A stretch of DNA of 39,197 nt from Kiloniella laminariae DSM 19542 (GTDB taxonomy: Bacteria > Pseudomonadota > Alphaproteobacteria > Kiloniellales > Kiloniellaceae), in assembly GCF_000374005.1 (NCBI RefSeq), contig NZ_KB893135.1, positions 422,057-461,253 on the forward strand, given 5' to 3'. Of this stretch, positions 17,334-24,470 are shown one piece after another (the stretch's first letter is position 1; every line of letters begins with the position of its first letter). The notes beneath the pieces were generated by a model, which saw only the letters and a program-made list of their open reading frames with translations, did no database searches and was not told where the DNA came from. A program made the position numbers and the translations under genes.

Positions 17334-18266
17334 CTAGGTTTCTGGTTGTAACCATTGCCCCGAAAAACCTGAAGACAAGCTGTTCTGTGACAGACTCAGT
17401 TCCAGCCTGCGCACCGCCGACCGCAAGGGTTCAAGGTATTTCCCGGCGGCGATCGCAGGGGTCATGGCCGAGGTAAAGAACACAAGGTTAATCGAAGCCA
17501 CCACCTGGTCGCCAGAACAGACCGGCAGGGCAATAGACGAAATCCCCTTGTCGGTTTCATCGACGGACTGTGCATAGCCCCGTTCACGGGTCACCCTGAC
17601 CAGGGCCTGAACAAAGCTCTGATCCCTGCCTCGCGCATCTTCGGGCAAAGGCGAGTTCTGCAAGGCTTCCAAAAGCGAGCCCTGTACTTCTCTTGTCGAA
17701 AAGCAAAAGAAAGCCCGGCCAAGGGACGAGGTCAGCAACGGCCAGCGGACCCCGACCATATTGCGGTTCCTCGACAGGGGACTGAATTTGTGGGTCGTCT
17801 CCCGGATCACCATGCCCCGCCCGTCAAACACAGCAATATCCGTCGGCCAGACCACCTGCTTGAACAGCTCCCCCAGAACTGGTGCGCCCAGCTGGGTCAC
17901 CCAGTCCCGCTGTTCATATCCCTCACTGAGCGACCGCACCGCCAGCGCCAGGCTCCAGAGCGGGCTGGAGATTGCCCCCCGCGTGACAAAGCCCTCTGCC
18001 TCCAGCGTTTCAAGCAAGCGATAGACGGTGGTCCGGTTTAACGCACTGTGCCGGGAAAGCTCCTGCACCGAAACCGGACCGAGACGGTTCATCAACTGCA
18101 AAAGGGATAGCCCCCGCGCCAGAGCCCGGACCGGGCGATGGATCTGATCATCCCCGGACCTGTTCTCGTCTATCTGTCGCCTTTGGTCTCTCTGGAGTTC
18201 CTGCGCCCGTTTTTTATCCGGCACTATCCTGTTTCCCGGTTTGAAATTGTCCTGAGTTTTGCCCAT
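17334..18266 (-). CDS. IclR family transcriptional regulator
   Basis: A 310-residue IclR-type regulator. After a polar, charged N-terminal extension of about 40 residues comes the winged helix (RALARGLSLLQLMN, VQELSRHSALNRTTVYRLLETLEAEGFV) and then the effector-binding domain (GVRWPLLTSSLGRAFF, DKGISSIALPV), as in MhpR-like activators. IclR regulators usually sense aromatic or small organic acids and control an adjacent catabolic gene. Here the downstream cyclase gene is the obvious candidate. The ATG at 18266 is embedded in a perfect 19-bp dyad, suggesting autoregulation. Confidence 0.9.
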   Translation of the reverse strand: MGKTQDNFKPGNRIVPDKKRAQELQRDQRRQIDENRSGDDQIHRPVRALARGLSLLQLMNRLGPVSVQELSRHSALNRTTVYRLLETLEAEGFVTRGAISSPLWSLALAVRSLSEGYEQRDWVTQLGAPVLGELFKQVVWPTDIAVFDGRGMVIRETTHKFSPLSRNRNMVGVRWPLLTSSLGRAFFCFSTREVQGSLLEALQNSPLPEDARGRDQSFVQALVRVTRERGYAQSVDETDKGISSIALPVCSGDQVVASINLVFFTSAMTPAIAAGKYLEPLRSAVRRLELSLSQNSLSSGFSGQWLQPET

Positions 18267-18283
18267 GTTCGCATAGCGAACAT
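18265..18283. promoter_or_regulatory. Perfect dyad over the IclR-type start codon, likely operator
   Basis: The 8-3-8 perfect palindrome ATGTTCGC-ATA-GCGAACAT includes the start codon of the IclR-type gene. IclR regulators such as PcaR bind 15-bp sites of the form GTTCG-N-CGAAC-like dyads, so this is a good candidate autoregulatory site. Assignment is by resemblance and position. Confidence 0.5.
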
Positions 18284-18598
18284 TTTACAGCAAGTGATTG
18301 CAGCAGCGGCAAAGCCGCGTAAAAGAAAAGCCATGGAGGTTGTGCCGGGAACGCCGACTGAAACATTCCTGATGCGCTGAACCCTGCCTTGCGTTCAGAG
18401 GCTCGGAATGGATCATCCCCGGCACAGCCTTCATGATCTCGCGGCCTCTATGTTTGGCTCTGTTACTGGGTTACTGGATTACTGGATTGTCGAGTTACTG
18501 GCTCTGTCAAAGCCTCTATTTCTGGCAGATCAGGACTTCGGACGACCCTTAGAGTTTTGGCGAAGAGATCCCCTTATCCCGAAAAGCGGACAGGATTC
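18267..18598. other. 332-bp intergenic region between iclR-type and lysE-type genes
   Basis: It holds the IclR-side dyad, a 5-bp hairpin GCGGC-AAA-GCCGC near 18307-18319, and a short tandem repeat at 18462-18501. No convincing small gene is seen. Confidence 0.5.
18462..18501. repeat. Tandem repeat, five 8-nt units
   Basis: Units GTTACTGG, GTTACTGG, ATTACTGG, ATTGTCGA (diverged) and GTTACTGG lie in the gap before the LysE-type gene. This is one of eight short-period arrays between 18.4 and 30.2 kb. Confidence 0.8.
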
Positions 18599-19255
18599 AT
18601 GATGCTCCCCCTCGATCTCCTCTCAGGATTTTTTGCCATCTGCATCCTGCTCGCCCTGACCCCGGGACCTGACAATATTTTTGTCCTGACCCAGTCGGCC
18701 CTCAGCGGTCGCCTTGCCGGCATTTTTGTGGTTCTGGGGCTTTGTACCGGGGTTCTGGTTCACAGCAGCGCTGTTGCTCTGGGGGTTGCGGCCATCGTCC
18801 AAACCTCCAGCCTAGCTTTTAATGCCCTGAAAATATTCGGGGCCTGTTACCTGCTCTATCTTGCCTGGTCTGTTCTGCGCATACAGCCCGAACCAATTGC
18901 TGTTGCAGACCCCAGCGCCGCCGCTCACAAACCGGACCAGCAGAAAAGTGATTACTTCAGGCTTTATCGGCGCGGTATTATCATGAACGTGACCAACCCC
19001 AAGGTCTCGATCTTTTTTCTGTCATTCCTGCCCCAGTTTGCCGATCCGGCACGGGGCTCTGTCGCCGCGCAGATTTTTATCCTTGGCGGCTTTTTCATTC
19101 TCTCGACCCTGTTGATTTTTGGCGGGCTCGCTCTACTTGCCGGAACAATCGGCACACATCTGCGCAACTCGACCAGAGCCCAGAACATCATCAACAAGAT
19201 CGCCGGGCTGGTTTTTATTGGTCTTGCGATCAAGCTGGCTACGTTACAGCGATAA
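18599..19255 (+). CDS. LysE/RhtB family exporter
   Basis: A 218-residue membrane protein with six hydrophobic helices and the family signature ALTPGPDNIFVLTQSALSG in residues about 15-33. Later family features are GACYLLYLAWSVLR and MNVTNPKVSIFFLSFLPQF. LysE/RhtB proteins export amino acids or derivatives such as homoserine and threonine. Two adjacent ATG codons (18599, 18602) follow an ACAGGA; I give the first. No regulator is immediately adjacent; the divergent IclR-type gene is 332 bp away. Confidence 0.9.
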   Translation: MMLPLDLLSGFFAICILLALTPGPDNIFVLTQSALSGRLAGIFVVLGLCTGVLVHSSAVALGVAAIVQTSSLAFNALKIFGACYLLYLAWSVLRIQPEPIAVADPSAAAHKPDQQKSDYFRLYRRGIIMNVTNPKVSIFFLSFLPQFADPARGSVAAQIFILGGFFILSTLLIFGGLALLAGTIGTHLRNSTRAQNIINKIAGLVFIGLAIKLATLQR

Positions 19256-19644
19256 CCTTTCTGCCAACAGAGCCGATCATGCCGGGTTTGAAACAAACTG
19301 GTTGCTGAAAGCAAGAAGCTGGAAAAATCCGTCGTTCCGGTCCAGAATGGAATACGCACTGGCGCGGTTGGTGCAATGGACCTTTTAGCAGACGTGTTTT
19401 ACCAGTTCGGCAAGTTATTGTTTTCTCTTTATCCTGGGGAAAATTATCCCCTGCAGAACCGGGAACAAAGCCGGAAACACAAAATGCCTCTGTGAAATAG
19501 ATAAAAAAATCAGCCTGTTAACAATAATTCATCTTTTGTATGCTACTGTCATCCCGAATTGAGAGGACGAATTCAAAAGCCAAGAGCGAAGCGACCGCAG
19601 AAATGCTTCCAGCCGCGCTTTATTGATGAAGGTAGATCTTTTGC
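19256..19644. other. 389-bp intergenic region
   Basis: It contains a weak GGGGA/TCCCC hairpin (19436-19451) after lysE. Upstream of the next gene are a TTAACA hexamer (19518-19523) and a TATGCT hexamer (19539-19544) that could be promoter boxes, although their 15-bp spacing is short. No convincing gene is seen. Confidence 0.35.
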
Positions 19645-21048
19645 ATGGCTTCTTCCCTGCAATCACTGCAACGTTTTGCGACCCTGACAAGGCAGTCTGA
19701 ACTGACAGAGGTTCGGGCCGCGGTCGCTGCTGTGATCAAGGATCTGAGAGGCTCGGTTGAGAAAACCCGCGAGCCCGCCAAGGCCAGGCGCTCCATTGCC
19801 GATCTCCTTGGTTTTCTCAACAGTCTGAATGCAACCATTCATCCCGGTCGGGCTGAACTGGCCCAGGCGATCTCGAGAGAGATTATTCCCCTGCTCTATC
19901 AGAACCAGCCGGAACAGATCAAAGAGGTGGATGACTACCAGTATCTTCAGCCAGAGTATCTTCTGGTGAATTACCTCAGCTCGGTTCTGGGTGATAACCT
20001 CGCCCTGTTGCGTGGTGAAGTAGAAGGCCACCCCGGCTTCCGCAAGGGCAAGCGACAGGATGTTGTCCAGCCGATTTGTGTGCTGGCGCCTGCATTTGTT
20101 TCCGGCCTGCGCGATCTTCTGACCAACCTTGCTATCGCCCGGCTTCGGACCAAAAAAATCGAAACCGGCATTTACGAACCGCTGCAGCGTGGTTACCTCA
20201 AACAAGGCCGCAACTCGGCCAAGTTTTTTGAAGAACAGCGGGCAGAAATCAGCAACGAGATCAACAAGCATTTCGCCTGGGCAGAAACCCTTGAGGACAA
20301 TCTGAGACAACAGGCCCGAAAAACATCAGAAGAAACCGCCGATGCAGAGCAGGATGATGCCGCTGATCATGACGAGAACCTGATCCAGGAACTGCTCGAC
20401 AAGCTCAAGCTGCATTCGGAAAACCACGATTATTTCCTGCCCCGCATCGCCGGGTTCAGGCTGATTGCAAAGCTCTATACCCTGAACAAGCCAGAGATTG
20501 CCAAGGCCATCAAACAGCTTCACGACGCCACCCGCTACAGTGAAAACCACACGACAGTGGTTCAGCAACTTGACGAGCTTGTGAGCAATCTCGACGATTA
20601 TGATTTTGACCTTGTCGCCCTCTCGGCCCACCGGATCGGCGAAAAAACCGCCTGCCTGTCACCCAAGGCTTTGCAGGATGCCTGTATCGGGTCCGGTCGC
20701 ACAACCGAGGCCATGCTTCAGGCCCGCCCGCTTGTCGCCGCCGAACTGGGGCGGATGCCAATCCATCTGGCCAAAAAAATCAGGGAGATCGTCGGGCAGG
20801 AACACGGCGACTTGAACGATATCCAGACCCTGGATGCCCTGTTTGAACATTTCAGAAACAACATCCAGGACATCAACAAGTCCCGTTTCGAGGCCGAGCT
20901 GAAAAGCTGTTCCGGGATTTTCTATGGCTCGAAGGTCCTCACACCGCTTGGCAAGTGGCTGGAAAGCGAAGGCGCGCAGGAAGGGACATTTTTCCTGCGC
21001 ATGCAGCAGGTCCAGATCTCGCTCAAGAAAAAATGGGGCCTGACCTAA
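19645..21048 (+). CDS. Unrecognised 467-residue helical protein
   Basis: I do not recognise this protein. It is hydrophilic, has no signal or membrane segment, and reads as mostly alpha-helical. There is an acidic low-complexity stretch near residues 228-245 (EETADAEQDDAADHDEN) that probably separates two helical domains. The N-terminal half has several Arg/Lys-rich helices and the C-terminus is basic (ISLKKKWGLT). No catalytic motif is evident. Normal codon use and a single uninterrupted frame of this length support a real gene. The ATG at 19645 has AAGG about 12 bases upstream. It converges on the methyltransferase gene and has no operon partner. Confidence 0.8.
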   Translation: MASSLQSLQRFATLTRQSELTEVRAAVAAVIKDLRGSVEKTREPAKARRSIADLLGFLNSLNATIHPGRAELAQAISREIIPLLYQNQPEQIKEVDDYQYLQPEYLLVNYLSSVLGDNLALLRGEVEGHPGFRKGKRQDVVQPICVLAPAFVSGLRDLLTNLAIARLRTKKIETGIYEPLQRGYLKQGRNSAKFFEEQRAEISNEINKHFAWAETLEDNLRQQARKTSEETADAEQDDAADHDENLIQELLDKLKLHSENHDYFLPRIAGFRLIAKLYTLNKPEIAKAIKQLHDATRYSENHTTVVQQLDELVSNLDDYDFDLVALSAHRIGEKTACLSPKALQDACIGSGRTTEAMLQARPLVAAELGRMPIHLAKKIREIVGQEHGDLNDIQTLDALFEHFRNNIQDINKSRFEAELKSCSGIFYGSKVLTPLGKWLESEGAQEGTFFLRMQQVQISLKKKWGLT

Positions 21049-21119
21049 CACGCCCGTAACAGATCACTGTACTGGGATGATGTGCTGGGGCGATGCGCTA
21101 AATCAATGCTCCGCGATGA

Positions 21120-21992
21120 TCACGCGCCACAGATCAACAAAAGCGATCCCGGCTTTCCGCTCTGCGGATTGATCGGCTCTGCGCAGCTGGCGACGGCAAA
21201 ACCCGCCTGCCCGATCTCCCTGATCCAGGTCGCCAGCGTCCGGAAATACCAGGGCATTGAAGTCCAGTTTCCCGCCTGGTTTCCTGCCTGGTTTCCTGCC
21301 CGGTTTCCGGCACTGAAGGCAGCGAAGCTTTCTTCCTGCCAGTCGTCAGCATAGCCGCTTTCCGGGCAGGCCTGCCAGGGATGCAGCGTTTGAATAACCA
21401 GCTTGCCCTGCGCAACCACACACTGGCGCAGCGCGGACAACAGCGGCGTTATCTCTTCCCCGAGCAGGGCAAAGTTACAGATCACCAGATCATAGGGTCC
21501 GCCCGCCCTCGCTGGCGCCCGGATAATCTCGTCATAGCCCAGATGCAGATAGCTTGATACCGGGTCCAGCTGACGGGCGCTGACAATCAGATCGGCACTG
21601 CCGTCAATTCCGGTCACCACACAATCCGGCTCTGCCGACAGCCGCCGCGCCAGCCAGCCTTCGCCGCAGCCAAGGTCGAGAACGCTTGTCGACTGTTGCG
21701 CCCTCTCCTTTATCAGCGTCAACGCAGCCGCGACAATTGCCTGATCGGTACAGCTCACCCGGCTGGCAATTTTTTTCTCTCTGACCGCCGCGGTCCAGAG
21801 CTGCGCATTGTCATCCCAGCTGGCCTTCAGGCGGGGAGAAAAGTCGCTGTTGTTTCTGTCCGGCGCAGGGCCATTCTGGCGGGCCATTGTCGCGCCGTTC
21901 TGTGGCTTAACATTCGGTGGCTTAGCGTTCGGTGGTTTAGCGTTCTGTGGTTTAGCGTTCTGTGGTTTGTTTTTGGACTTATCCCTGGGCAT
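21120..21992 (-). CDS. Class I SAM-dependent methyltransferase with repeat-expanded N-terminus and internal repeat
   Basis: A 290-residue Rossmann methyltransferase. Motif I is SVLDLGCGEGWLARRL, followed by GIDGSADLI (motif II acidic residue) and YDLVICNFALLG (motif IV). Two regions are built of short DNA repeats: the first 30 residues (units such as NAKPQ/NAKPP, 15-nt period) and a segment AGNRAGNQAGNQAGN (12-nt period) between strand elements of the fold. The start is uncertain. The ATG at 21992 overlaps the upstream fosX by 14 nt, while the ATG at 21887 would exclude the Lys/Pro/Asn-rich repeat. Neither has a strong ribosome-binding site. Substrate unknown. Confidence 0.8.
   Translation of the reverse strand: MPRDKSKNKPQNAKPQNAKPPNAKPPNVKPQNGATMARQNGPAPDRNNSDFSPRLKASWDDNAQLWTAAVREKKIASRVSCTDQAIVAAALTLIKERAQQSTSVLDLGCGEGWLARRLSAEPDCVVTGIDGSADLIVSARQLDPVSSYLHLGYDEIIRAPARAGGPYDLVICNFALLGEEITPLLSALRQCVVAQGKLVIQTLHPWQACPESGYADDWQEESFAAFSAGNRAGNQAGNQAGNWTSMPWYFRTLATWIREIGQAGFAVASCAEPINPQSGKPGSLLLICGA
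21267..21314. repeat. 12-nt tandem repeat inside the methyltransferase gene
   Basis: Four units, GTTTCCCGCCTG, GTTTCCTGCCTG, GTTTCCTGCCCG and GTTTCCGGCACT. The period is a multiple of three, so the frame is kept and the array encodes the AGN-type repeat. Confidence 0.9.
21902..21976. repeat. 15-nt tandem repeat at the methyltransferase 5' end
   Basis: Four near-identical 15-nt units (for example GTGGTTTAGCGTTCT twice at 21932-21961) and a partial fifth. It encodes the KPQNA/KPPNA repeats if the upstream start is used. Confidence 0.9.
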
Positions 21993-22383
21993 AGCGCTTC
22001 AGACGTTGATCAAGGGTGCCAGTATGCAGTTCAAACATATGGTTGTCATGATCATAAAAATAGATCGACCGCCCCTCGCCTTCAACCCGGCTTCGCCCTT
22101 CACGCAGTTCCAGCCCCAGATCCCTGATGCGCAGAAGACAGTCATCATAGGCTGTCTCCGGGATCTTGAAGGCAATATGGTTATAACTGCGCGCGGGCAA
22201 GGGTTCGCCCTCCATAATCGCAATCCACTGCCCGGCGACAAGAAAAAATCTTTCCCGCGACAGGGAAAAGCTTGTGTCACCACTGTCATAGACTTTTTCT
22301 GCGCCAAGGATCTGGCAGAGGATAGCTTCCATTCTGTCCAGATCCTGTACAATAAAGGTCATGTGACTGATGCCTTCAATCAT
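21979..22383 (-). CDS. fosX: FosX-type fosfomycin hydrolase (VOC superfamily)
   Basis: A 134-residue vicinal-oxygen-chelate protein very like FosX. It has IEGISHMTFIVQDL at the start, FSLSRERFFLVAG, YNHIAFKI, the stretch RVEGEGRSIYFYDHDNH and the end TGTLDQRLKRY. Metal ligands H7, H69 and E118 are in place. E44, the general base FosX uses to add water to the fosfomycin epoxide, is kept, which argues against FosA or FosB. FosX is known from Listeria and from Mesorhizobium loti. In a soil or marine bacterium it may act on another epoxide or phosphonate. It overlaps the start of the methyltransferase gene by 14 nt, suggesting co-expression. Confidence 0.85.
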   Translation of the reverse strand: MIEGISHMTFIVQDLDRMEAILCQILGAEKVYDSGDTSFSLSRERFFLVAGQWIAIMEGEPLPARSYNHIAFKIPETAYDDCLLRIRDLGLELREGRSRVEGEGRSIYFYDHDNHMFELHTGTLDQRLKRYAQG

Positions 22384-22541
22384 CTTCTGCCCCCCTCCCA
22401 GTTCTCCGCCTTCAGGTTAGAGTTCCGCGTAACGAAAGGTCTTTTTACGGGCCGATTTTGACGAGATAATGACCAGTTTTTTATACAACCAGACTTTTTA
22501 TACAGCCCGGGATTTTAATAATAACCGGGATTTTTTCAGGC

Positions 22542-22583
22542 CCAGAAAGTCATGTCCAGAAAGTCATGCCCAAAAATTCATGC
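22542..22583. repeat. 14-nt tandem repeat, three units
   Basis: CCAGAAAGTCATGT, CCAGAAAGTCATGC and CCAAAAATTCATGC, just past the U-tract side of the tnaA terminator. The period is not a multiple of three and the array is noncoding. Confidence 0.85.
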
Positions 22584-22586
22584 ACA

Positions 22587-22649
22587 GAAAAAGGCAGGCC
22601 GCTTGTCCAGCGCTCTTGTTTATTAGCTCTGGTCCAGATCGGCCTGCCT
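22587..22649 (-). terminator. Rho-independent terminator of tnaA
   Basis: A perfect 10-bp stem (22592-22601 with 22640-22649, arms AGGCAGGCCG and CGGCCTGCCT) encloses a 38-nt apical region that can partly pair. On the minus strand a run of five T follows the stem. Confidence 0.8.
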
Positions 22650-22676
22650 GATCCTGTTTTACCAGTACCTGTTTAT

Positions 22677-22735
22677 AGGTGCCAGTTTACAGGGCATCCA
22701 TTTACAGGGCATCCATTTACAGATGCCCATTTATA
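22677..22735. repeat. 15-nt tandem repeat abutting the tnaA stop codon
   Basis: Two identical units AGGGCATCCATTTAC (22691-22705, 22706-22720) are flanked by diverged copies on both sides. The last copy runs into the tryptophanase stop codon. Confidence 0.8.
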
Positions 22736-24095
22736 AGGGCGCAAACTTCGCTGTAAAGTGACGCAGCGCGGGCGGTTCTTCGGTAATGCGATAGCCGCGC
22801 AGGCTGTCCTTCATCGCCGTCAGTTCCTCGAACACCTCGACGATATAATCGGCGTGGGACTGGGTATAGACCCGCCGCGGCATGGCCAGCCGCACCAGAT
22901 CCATCGAGGCCGGGGCCTCGGTACCATCGGGCGCACGGCCAAACATCACCGTGCCGATTTCGCAGCCGCGGATACCGCCGAGTTCATAGAGTGCACAGGC
23001 CACCGCCTGACCGGGGTATTGCAGCGGCGCGATGTGGGGCAACCAGGCCCGCGCATCGACAAAGACCGCATGACCGCCCGCGGGTTTGACCACCGGCACG
23101 CCCATGGCATCAAGCCGTTCGGTGATGTATTCATTGGTGCGAATGCGATAGCGCAGATAGTCTTCATCCACAATCTCGCTCAGGCCCTGGGCGATGGCAT
23201 CCAGATCGCGTCCGGCCAACCCACCGTAAGTCGGGAAACCTTCGGTCATGATCAGGCGCGTGCGGGCTTTCTCCGCCAGATCATCATCATTCAGCGCCAG
23301 CCAGCCGCCGATGTTGGCAAAGGCATCCTTTTTCGCCGACATGGTCATGCCATCGGCATCGGCAAAACAGTCGCGGACAATTTCCTTGATCGCCCGCCCC
23401 TTCTGGCCCTCTTCGCGCTGCTGAATAAACCAGGCGTTTTCGGCAAAGCGACAGCCGTCGATAATAAAGGGTCGTCCGTACCTGCGGGCCAGCGCCGCCG
23501 TGGCCCGGATGTTGGCCAGCGACACCGGTTGCCCGCCCCCGGCATTGTTGGTGATGGTCAGCATCACGCACGGCACGGCATCGCCGTGCTGCTCCAGATA
23601 GGCTTCCAGCTTCGCCAGGTCCATATTGCCCTTGAAGGGATGGACCAGCGAGGGGCTTTTGCCCTCGGCAATCACCAGATCATCGGCCCGCGCCCCGCTG
23701 TTTTCAATGTTGCCGCGGGTGGTGTCAAAGTGGGTGTTGGAGGGAATGAATTTGCCCTTGCCGCCAAGAATGGAAAAGAGAATGGCTTCGGCCGCGCGAC
23801 CCTGATGGGTCGGGATGATGTGTTTGAAATCCATCAGATCGCGGATCGCCGCCTCGAAACGAAAGAACGAGGGCGAGCCCGCGTAGCTTTCATCGCCGGA
23901 CTGCATCGCCGACCACTGCCGCGCCGACATGGCCGAGGTGCCGCTGTCGGTCAGCAGGTCAATCAACACATCATCGGAATGAAGTTTGAACAGGTTGTAA
24001 TCCGCCGCCCGCAGCAGATCGCGCCGTTCTTCCGGCGTGGTCATACGAATGGGTTCGACAGATTTGATACGAAAGGGTTCGATTATTGTTTTCAT
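22731..24095 (-). CDS. tnaA: Tryptophanase
   Basis: A 454-residue PLP beta-eliminating lyase that converts tryptophan to indole, pyruvate and ammonia. Visible features are EPFRIKSVEPI, IDLLTDSGT, PTHQGRAAE, DGCRFAENAWF (R216, the E. coli R230 position) and the PLP lysine K256 in MSAKKDAFANIGG. Two positions separate tryptophanase from tyrosine phenol-lyase. In TPL a substrate-binding Arg follows the ME of RSMERG; here the equivalent is Ile (RGCEIG), as in TnaA. The C-terminal LRHFTAK has His, as in TnaA, where TPL has Phe. The frame runs upstream to a TTG at 24170, but the ATG at 24095 matches family starts and has GGAGA seven bases upstream. A possible Trp leader peptide precedes it. Confidence 0.93.
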   Translation of the reverse strand: MKTIIEPFRIKSVEPIRMTTPEERRDLLRAADYNLFKLHSDDVLIDLLTDSGTSAMSARQWSAMQSGDESYAGSPSFFRFEAAIRDLMDFKHIIPTHQGRAAEAILFSILGGKGKFIPSNTHFDTTRGNIENSGARADDLVIAEGKSPSLVHPFKGNMDLAKLEAYLEQHGDAVPCVMLTITNNAGGGQPVSLANIRATAALARRYGRPFIIDGCRFAENAWFIQQREEGQKGRAIKEIVRDCFADADGMTMSAKKDAFANIGGWLALNDDDLAEKARTRLIMTEGFPTYGGLAGRDLDAIAQGLSEIVDEDYLRYRIRTNEYITERLDAMGVPVVKPAGGHAVFVDARAWLPHIAPLQYPGQAVACALYELGGIRGCEIGTVMFGRAPDGTEAPASMDLVRLAMPRRVYTQSHADYIVEVFEELTAMKDSLRGYRITEEPPALRHFTAKFAPL

Positions 24096-24121
24096 AAAGG
24101 GGTCTCCGCTAACGCCCCTTT
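24096..24121 (-). promoter_or_regulatory. Hairpin presenting the tnaA ribosome-binding site
   Basis: A 7-bp perfect stem (AAAGGGG/CCCCTTT, 24096-24102 with 24115-24121) directly abuts the tnaA ATG. The GGAGA Shine-Dalgarno lies in its 12-nt loop. A further CCCC upstream (about 24175) and a GGGG (about 24130) on the minus strand could form alternative pairings. A translational or attenuation switch is inference. Confidence 0.4.
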
Positions 24122-24201
24122 CAAGCGACCGCCCCTGATGCAAAGAACAGGGAGACAGCCAGGTACTCAATCGGGGCAGAAGCGCCGCGGTTGCCTGCTG
24201 C

Positions 24202-24234
24202 TCACCAGCCTGCCGCGCTCAGCGCCCGTTTCAT
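24202..24234 (-). CDS. Possible ten-residue leader peptide (MKRALSAAGW) upstream of tnaA
   Basis: ATG at 24234 opens a ten-codon frame whose last sense codon is the only Trp (TGG), followed directly by TGA. It ends 106 nt before the tnaA ATG, on the same strand. E. coli TnaC is a 24-residue leader with an essential Trp that makes tnaA inducible by free tryptophan. This peptide shares no sequence with TnaC, but its position and Trp-stop ending suggest an analogous role. There is no strong ribosome-binding site. Chance occurrence is quite possible. Confidence 0.3.
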   Translation of the reverse strand: MKRALSAAGW

Positions 24235-24237
24235 ACC

Positions 24238-24251
24238 CGATAAATTTATCG
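24238..24251. promoter_or_regulatory. 14-bp perfect palindrome upstream of the tnaA leader
   Basis: CGATAAATTTATCG lies three bases upstream of the leader ATG. It could be an operator or part of the promoter. The region 24096-24470, between tnaA and the next gene, holds this, the leader and the hairpin, and otherwise nothing I can identify. Confidence 0.4.
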
Positions 24252-24470
24252 CCTAGCGGGAATAATGGCAAGGGGGATGTGGTGATTGTGTGGAGGGGGA
24301 GTTGAACATTCAGGAAGGTCAGAATAATTGTTTACAAAAAAAAATTAAACCTAACGTTGTTAGCAAATTTTTCTACTACTAGGTATCTGCTTTCAACCCA
24401 AATCGACAAAGTACAATTTTACAATAAGCGAGTCTTTAATACAGACTTAAGGACAACAAGATTATCAAGA

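Larger units (their letters stand above)
22384..22730. other. 347-bp intergenic region with terminator and two minisatellites
   Basis: Between fosX and the tryptophanase stop lie a strong terminator, a 14-nt repeat array and a 15-nt repeat array, listed separately. No gene is seen. Confidence 0.6.

Noticed and set aside
18138-18380. Small plus-strand frame overlapping the 5' end of the IclR-type gene
   Set aside because: Mostly antisense to the regulator and its operator, with no supporting motif.
21250-22740. CRISPR-like impression from several short repeats
   Set aside because: Units are 12-15 nt, adjoin without spacers, and differ from array to array. No cas genes are present.
24096-24170. 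N-terminal extension of tryptophanase from a TTG at 24170
   Set aside because: The 25 extra residues are absent from the family, and the ATG at 24095 has a well-spaced GGAGA.
22758-24305. A 515-codon open frame on the plus strand opposite tryptophanase
   Set aside because: It is the GC-driven mirror of tnaA. The translated product is His/Gly/Arg-rich without any fold signature, while the minus-strand frame has all tryptophanase motifs.
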